In this document: in pieces, positions 14,518 through 16,985 of the stretch
Layout: each line of letters opens with the position of its first letter
Numbering within the stretch: position 1 is the stretch's first letter
Assembly: GCA_013813755.1 (NCBI GenBank)
Contig: JACCRD010000029.1
Coordinates: forward strand, 1-16,985
From: Acidobacteriota bacterium
Lineage (GTDB): Bacteria; Acidobacteriota; Blastocatellia; Pyrinomonadales; Pyrinomonadaceae
Length of the DNA: 16,985 bases
Reading direction: 5' to 3'
Translations under genes and position numbers: made by a program
Notes under the pieces: model-generated
What the model saw: the letters and a program-made list of their open reading frames with translations, nothing else
What the model was told of the DNA's origin: nothing
The model's database searches: none

Positions 14518-15369
14518 ATGACAAAAATTCTTTCTGCAATTTTTACGATGTTGCTAATTACGTTTGCCGCACAGGCACAGGGCAAACAAATCGTTTGGGA
14601 AAAAGACTACAAAAAGGCGCAAACCGCGGCACGCGAATCGGGCAGACCGCTTTTGCTCGATTTTACTGCCGAATGGTGCAAGCCGTGTAAGGCGATGGAT
14701 GAAACATTTTGGGTGCGGGCGGATGTGGTCGAAGCAATGAAACCGTTCATTGCCATTAAGATAAATTATGACAGCGAAAAGGGACTCGTCGGGAAATACG
14801 GCGTCGGAGCGATTCCGTTTGTTGTTTTCGCTGACCCGCTCGGCAATATGATTACGTTCCGGCGCGGTTTTTCGAGCAAAAATGTTAGCGAATTAAATCA
14901 AATTTTCGAAGAAATGCCAAAGGACTTTTCGACACTCAATAAACTTTATGAGGCTATCGAACTAAAGAAAAACGACGGGGTTGCACTTTTGCAGATTGCC
15001 GATTCTTACCGCGCCTCGAAAATGTTGTTATTAAGCTCGGAGTTTTACAAGAAGGCTTTGAAAACCGAAGAAATTCAAAATGATGCCGAAAAGAAAGAAC
15101 GGATCATTGCTACGCTTGGACTGAACTTTTACACAGTTAAAGATTACGCGCAGGCAGTTGATTATCTGGAAGATTATCTGAAAAATTTTCCGGCGAGCAA
15201 ATACCGCGAAATTGCAATTTCCGTATTAGTCATCAGCAACGCTGGTCGCGGCAAGATGAAGGATGCCGGCAAATATCTCGAAATGTTGAAAACTGAATTT
15301 CCCGCCTCAAAAAACATTGCGGCGGCGACTAAAGCATTTGAAGACGCGAAAAATAAACCTGATAAATAG
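14518..15369 (+). CDS. Secreted thioredoxin-fold protein with TPR-like C-terminal half
   Basis: This 283-residue protein has a signal peptide (MTKILSAIFTMLLITFAAQA, cleavage likely after AQA near 20). A thioredoxin-like domain (about 24-130) has the redox motif WCKPCK (Cys54 and Cys57) and the cis-Pro loop GAIPFVVF (Pro100). The C-terminal half (about 135-280) is helical and reads like tetratricopeptide repeats (NDGVALLQIADSYRASK..., ATLGLNFYTVKDYAQAVDYLEDYL). It probably acts as a periplasmic thiol-disulfide reductant or disulfide-handling protein (DsbD-gamma/DUF255-like WCxxC) bound to a partner through its TPR half; the partner is unknown. ATG at 14518 is preceded by AAAGGG about 13 bp upstream, a loosely spaced Shine-Dalgarno candidate. 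It stands between aconitase and the ABC module and may be transcribed alone. Confidence 0.87.
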   Translation: MTKILSAIFTMLLITFAAQAQGKQIVWEKDYKKAQTAARESGRPLLLDFTAEWCKPCKAMDETFWVRADVVEAMKPFIAIKINYDSEKGLVGKYGVGAIPFVVFADPLGNMITFRRGFSSKNVSELNQIFEEMPKDFSTLNKLYEAIELKKNDGVALLQIADSYRASKMLLLSSEFYKKALKTEEIQNDAEKKERIIATLGLNFYTVKDYAQAVDYLEDYLKNFPASKYREIAISVLVISNAGRGKMKDAGKYLEMLKTEFPASKNIAAATKAFEDAKNKPDK

Positions 15370-15425
15370 TAGAAAAATTTCTCACCTAAACAAAACTTTG
15401 TCTGAATTCTCCGGCGGCTGTCTTT

Positions 15426-15431
15426 TATAAT
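15426..15431 (+). promoter_or_regulatory. Putative -10 box upstream of the MacB/LolD-type module
   Basis: A perfect TATAAT lies about 90 bp before the chosen ATG. TTGTCT at 15398 is 22 bp upstream, too far for a normal -35. The -10 match alone supports a promoter in this 151-bp gap; nothing else was recognised in it. Confidence 0.35.
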
Positions 15432-15520
15432 AAAAAGGACGGTCGTTTTGCGTGGACAATTTGAAACATTACGGACAAAAACCTCGTAGAATCAAACACA
15501 ACAAATCTATATTTCTATTT

Positions 15521-16210
15521 ATGCTCGAAGCAATCAATCTTTCCAAAACATACACGAGCGAAGGCATTGATTATCATGTTCTGAAAAATATTAATTTGAA
15601 AATAGACGAAGGTGAATGCGCGGCGATTATCGGGAAATCGGGAAGCGGCAAATCAACTTTGATGCATTTGCTTGCCTGTCTCGACACGCCGAGCGCGGGC
15701 AGTATAATGTTTGACGGCGAGGATTTGTCCGCGCTCACCGAACACCAGAGAGACTTGCTGCGAAACGAAAAAATTGGTTTTGTCTTTCAGCAATTTTTCT
15801 TAAACGGTCGCGAAACCGTGTTTGAAAATGTCGTGCTGCCGATGCGGATTCGCGGCGCTGACCAATATCGACTGACCAAAGACGCGATGGAGGCGCTCGA
15901 AGCCGTCGGCATAAAAGACAAAGAAGAAAAACGCGCGAAAGATTTGTCGGGCGGCGAAAAACAGAGGGTTTGTATTGCCAGAGCTTTAGTCGGTAAACCA
16001 AAAATTATTTTCGCTGACGAGCCGACCGGCAATCTCGATTCAAACACCAGCGCGGAGATCGAGAAAGTGCTGTTTGAGCTTAATCGAGAAACAGGAATTA
16101 CGCTGATTATCGTTACACACGATCCTGATTTAGCAGGGAAATGTCCGCGAATTATTGAATTAAAAGATGGAGAAGTTATCAGGGACGAAAAACGAGAGAT
16201 AAATTTATGA
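15521..16210 (+). CDS. MacB/LolD-type ABC transporter ATP-binding protein
   Basis: This 229-residue cytoplasmic ATPase has Walker A GKSGSGKST (38-46), Q-loop FVFQQFFL (87-94), signature LSGGEKQR (142-149), Walker B IIFADEPTGNLDS (162-174) and switch His200 in VTHD. The motif DEPTGNLDS and the length are typical of the LolD/MacB/FtsE group, which drives lipoprotein release or macrolide/peptide export by mechanotransmission. I chose ATG at 15521 over the GTG at 15452 because the family begins with MLEAINLSKTY-like sequence; the 23 extra residues look unlike the family. No Shine-Dalgarno is visible. The stop codon overlaps the permease start (ATGA, 16207-16210), which means translational coupling. 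Confidence 0.95.
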   Translation: MLEAINLSKTYTSEGIDYHVLKNINLKIDEGECAAIIGKSGSGKSTLMHLLACLDTPSAGSIMFDGEDLSALTEHQRDLLRNEKIGFVFQQFFLNGRETVFENVVLPMRIRGADQYRLTKDAMEALEAVGIKDKEEKRAKDLSGGEKQRVCIARALVGKPKIIFADEPTGNLDSNTSAEIEKVLFELNRETGITLIIVTHDPDLAGKCPRIIELKDGEVIRDEKREINL

Positions 16211-16985
16211 AGTTTTGGGAATTAGCCAAAATCGCCAATCGCAATCTTCTGCGCAGTAAACTCCGCACGTTTTTGACTGTAATGGCAATCTTTGTCGGCT
16301 CATTCATCCTCACTTTAACAAACGGATTGGGCGATGGTTTACGCGATTACGTCGAAAATCAGGTTAAAAACATTGAAGGGAAAGACATCTTGTTTATCAG
16401 GAAAAAGTTTGTGGAGCCAGAGAGCGAAACTAAACCGGACGAACCCGCTGAATATAAAGAAGCGACGCAGGATGAAGCGGGAAATACGATTGACCCAAAT
16501 TCGTATCTCGTTCCGCTCAGACAGGCTGAAAATCTTTCCAAAGGATTAACTGATGTAAAAACAATTACGCCGCGTTATCCGATTGATGGAGAATACATCA
16601 CGCTCGACGGAACAAAAAAATATCAAGTCGGGCTTGGAACGCTTTCTGAAGGAATGACGCAAAAGGTTGAAACCGGCAAAACAATCGACGGTGCGGGGCA
16701 AATTATTCTGCCTTTGTCACTGGCAAAAGCCTTTGACGAAAACATCAACGCGCTTGTCGGAAAAAATGTGACCGTCGGTTATAAAGTTGAACAGCCTTCG
16801 GCGATGAAAACGGAGACTCTAAACATTGTCGGCGTAGCAACCAAAGGATTTCTAGCAAACTTTAACAGTTTTATTGATACCCAAACCGCGCGAAAAATTT
16901 ACGATGAGCAGCAGGGAAAATCGGGAAACTACAATAAATTTGACAGTTTCACATTACAGCTAAAAAACGGTGCAGATGAAAAAGC
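16207..16985 (+). CDS. MacB/FtsX-family ABC permease, 3' partial
   Basis: The frame is open from ATG at 16207 to the end of the window, giving 259 codons. The start MKFWELAKIANRNLLRSKLRTFLTVMAIFVG is the classic N-terminus of MacB-type permeases: a short amphipathic cytoplasmic helix followed by a membrane segment (about 20-40). From about 45 it continues as an extracytoplasmic MacB periplasmic-core-like domain (EGKDILFIRKKF..., TPRYPIDGEYITLDGTKKYQVG..., LPLSLAKAF, VGKNVTVGY, NIVGVATKGF). An acidic insertion (about 65-100, VEPESETKPDEPAEYKEATQDE) sits early in this domain. The remaining three membrane helices should lie beyond the window. It forms the membrane half of the transporter with the overlapping ATPase; the substrate is not readable. 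Confidence 0.9.
   Translation, partial: MKFWELAKIANRNLLRSKLRTFLTVMAIFVGSFILTLTNGLGDGLRDYVENQVKNIEGKDILFIRKKFVEPESETKPDEPAEYKEATQDEAGNTIDPNSYLVPLRQAENLSKGLTDVKTITPRYPIDGEYITLDGTKKYQVGLGTLSEGMTQKVETGKTIDGAGQIILPLSLAKAFDENINALVGKNVTVGYKVEQPSAMKTETLNIVGVATKGFLANFNSFIDTQTARKIYDEQQGKSGNYNKFDSFTLQLKNGADEK

Noticed and set aside
14391..14520. An open, coding-looking frame without a start codon (reads ...LSQEIRNELNRALSHT...) between the palindrome and the thioredoxin gene
   Set aside because: There is no start codon, no recognisable family, and the frame runs into the thioredoxin gene out of phase. A gene remnant is possible but cannot be supported.
15452..15520. GTG at 15452 as the start of the MacB/LolD-type ATPase
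   Set aside because: The 23 extra residues are unlike the family, and the ATG at 15521 gives the standard N-terminus and length.

Overview
The window reads as ordinary chromosomal DNA from a Gram-negative, didermic, respiring bacterium of moderate GC content. It carries a periplasm-facing TonB-type protein, a UbiE/MenG quinone methyltransferase, an AcnA-type aconitase and secreted proteins with signal peptides. The gene mix, the zinc-ribbon/TonB fusion and the scarcity of Shine-Dalgarno sequences would fit Acidobacteriota (Blastocatellia-like). That assignment is inference; no rRNA or other marker gene is present. No tRNA, rRNA, CRISPR array, insertion sequence or phage gene was recognised.

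Layout. (1) 1-1552, plus strand: the 3' part of a beta-CASP metallo-beta-lactamase RNA-processing enzyme, then a YihX-like HAD hydrolase. (2) 1575-6483, minus strand, read right to left as a probable five-gene operon: a secreted M16-peptidase homologue with no zinc site, UbiE/MenG methyltransferase, two DppB/DppC-type permeases, and an ATPase that looks like the ABC-2/CcmA exporter type rather than the DppD/F type. (3) 6484-6806: a divergent control region with a promoter-like box on each side, a TTGTCA direct repeat of 11-bp period resembling a Pho box, and a dyad. (4) 6807-8198, plus strand: a protein joining an N-terminal zinc ribbon, one membrane segment, a Gly-rich spacer and a TonB C-terminal domain, followed by a good intrinsic terminator. 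(5) 8422-11262, minus strand: an Nramp-fold transporter with altered metal-site motifs, followed by an MscS channel fused to a cyclic-nucleotide-binding domain. (6) 11472-14354, plus strand: aconitase with an enlarged internal linker, ending in a 43-bp perfect palindrome that contains its stop codon. (7) 14518-16985, plus strand: a secreted thioredoxin/TPR protein, then a MacB/LolD-type ABC ATPase overlapping by 4 bp a FtsX/MacB-type permease that runs off the window.

How the genes may work together. The minus-strand operon combines envelope, quinone and transport functions with no obvious single pathway. The Nramp-like transporter and the ligand-gated-looking channel form a plausible ion-homeostasis pair. 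The last two genes form a classic tripartite-type export or lipoprotein-handling module whose remaining parts lie outside the window. The points most worth following up are the non-canonical Nramp metal site, the zinc ribbon-TonB fusion, the mismatched ABC cassette and the palindrome at the aconitase stop codon.
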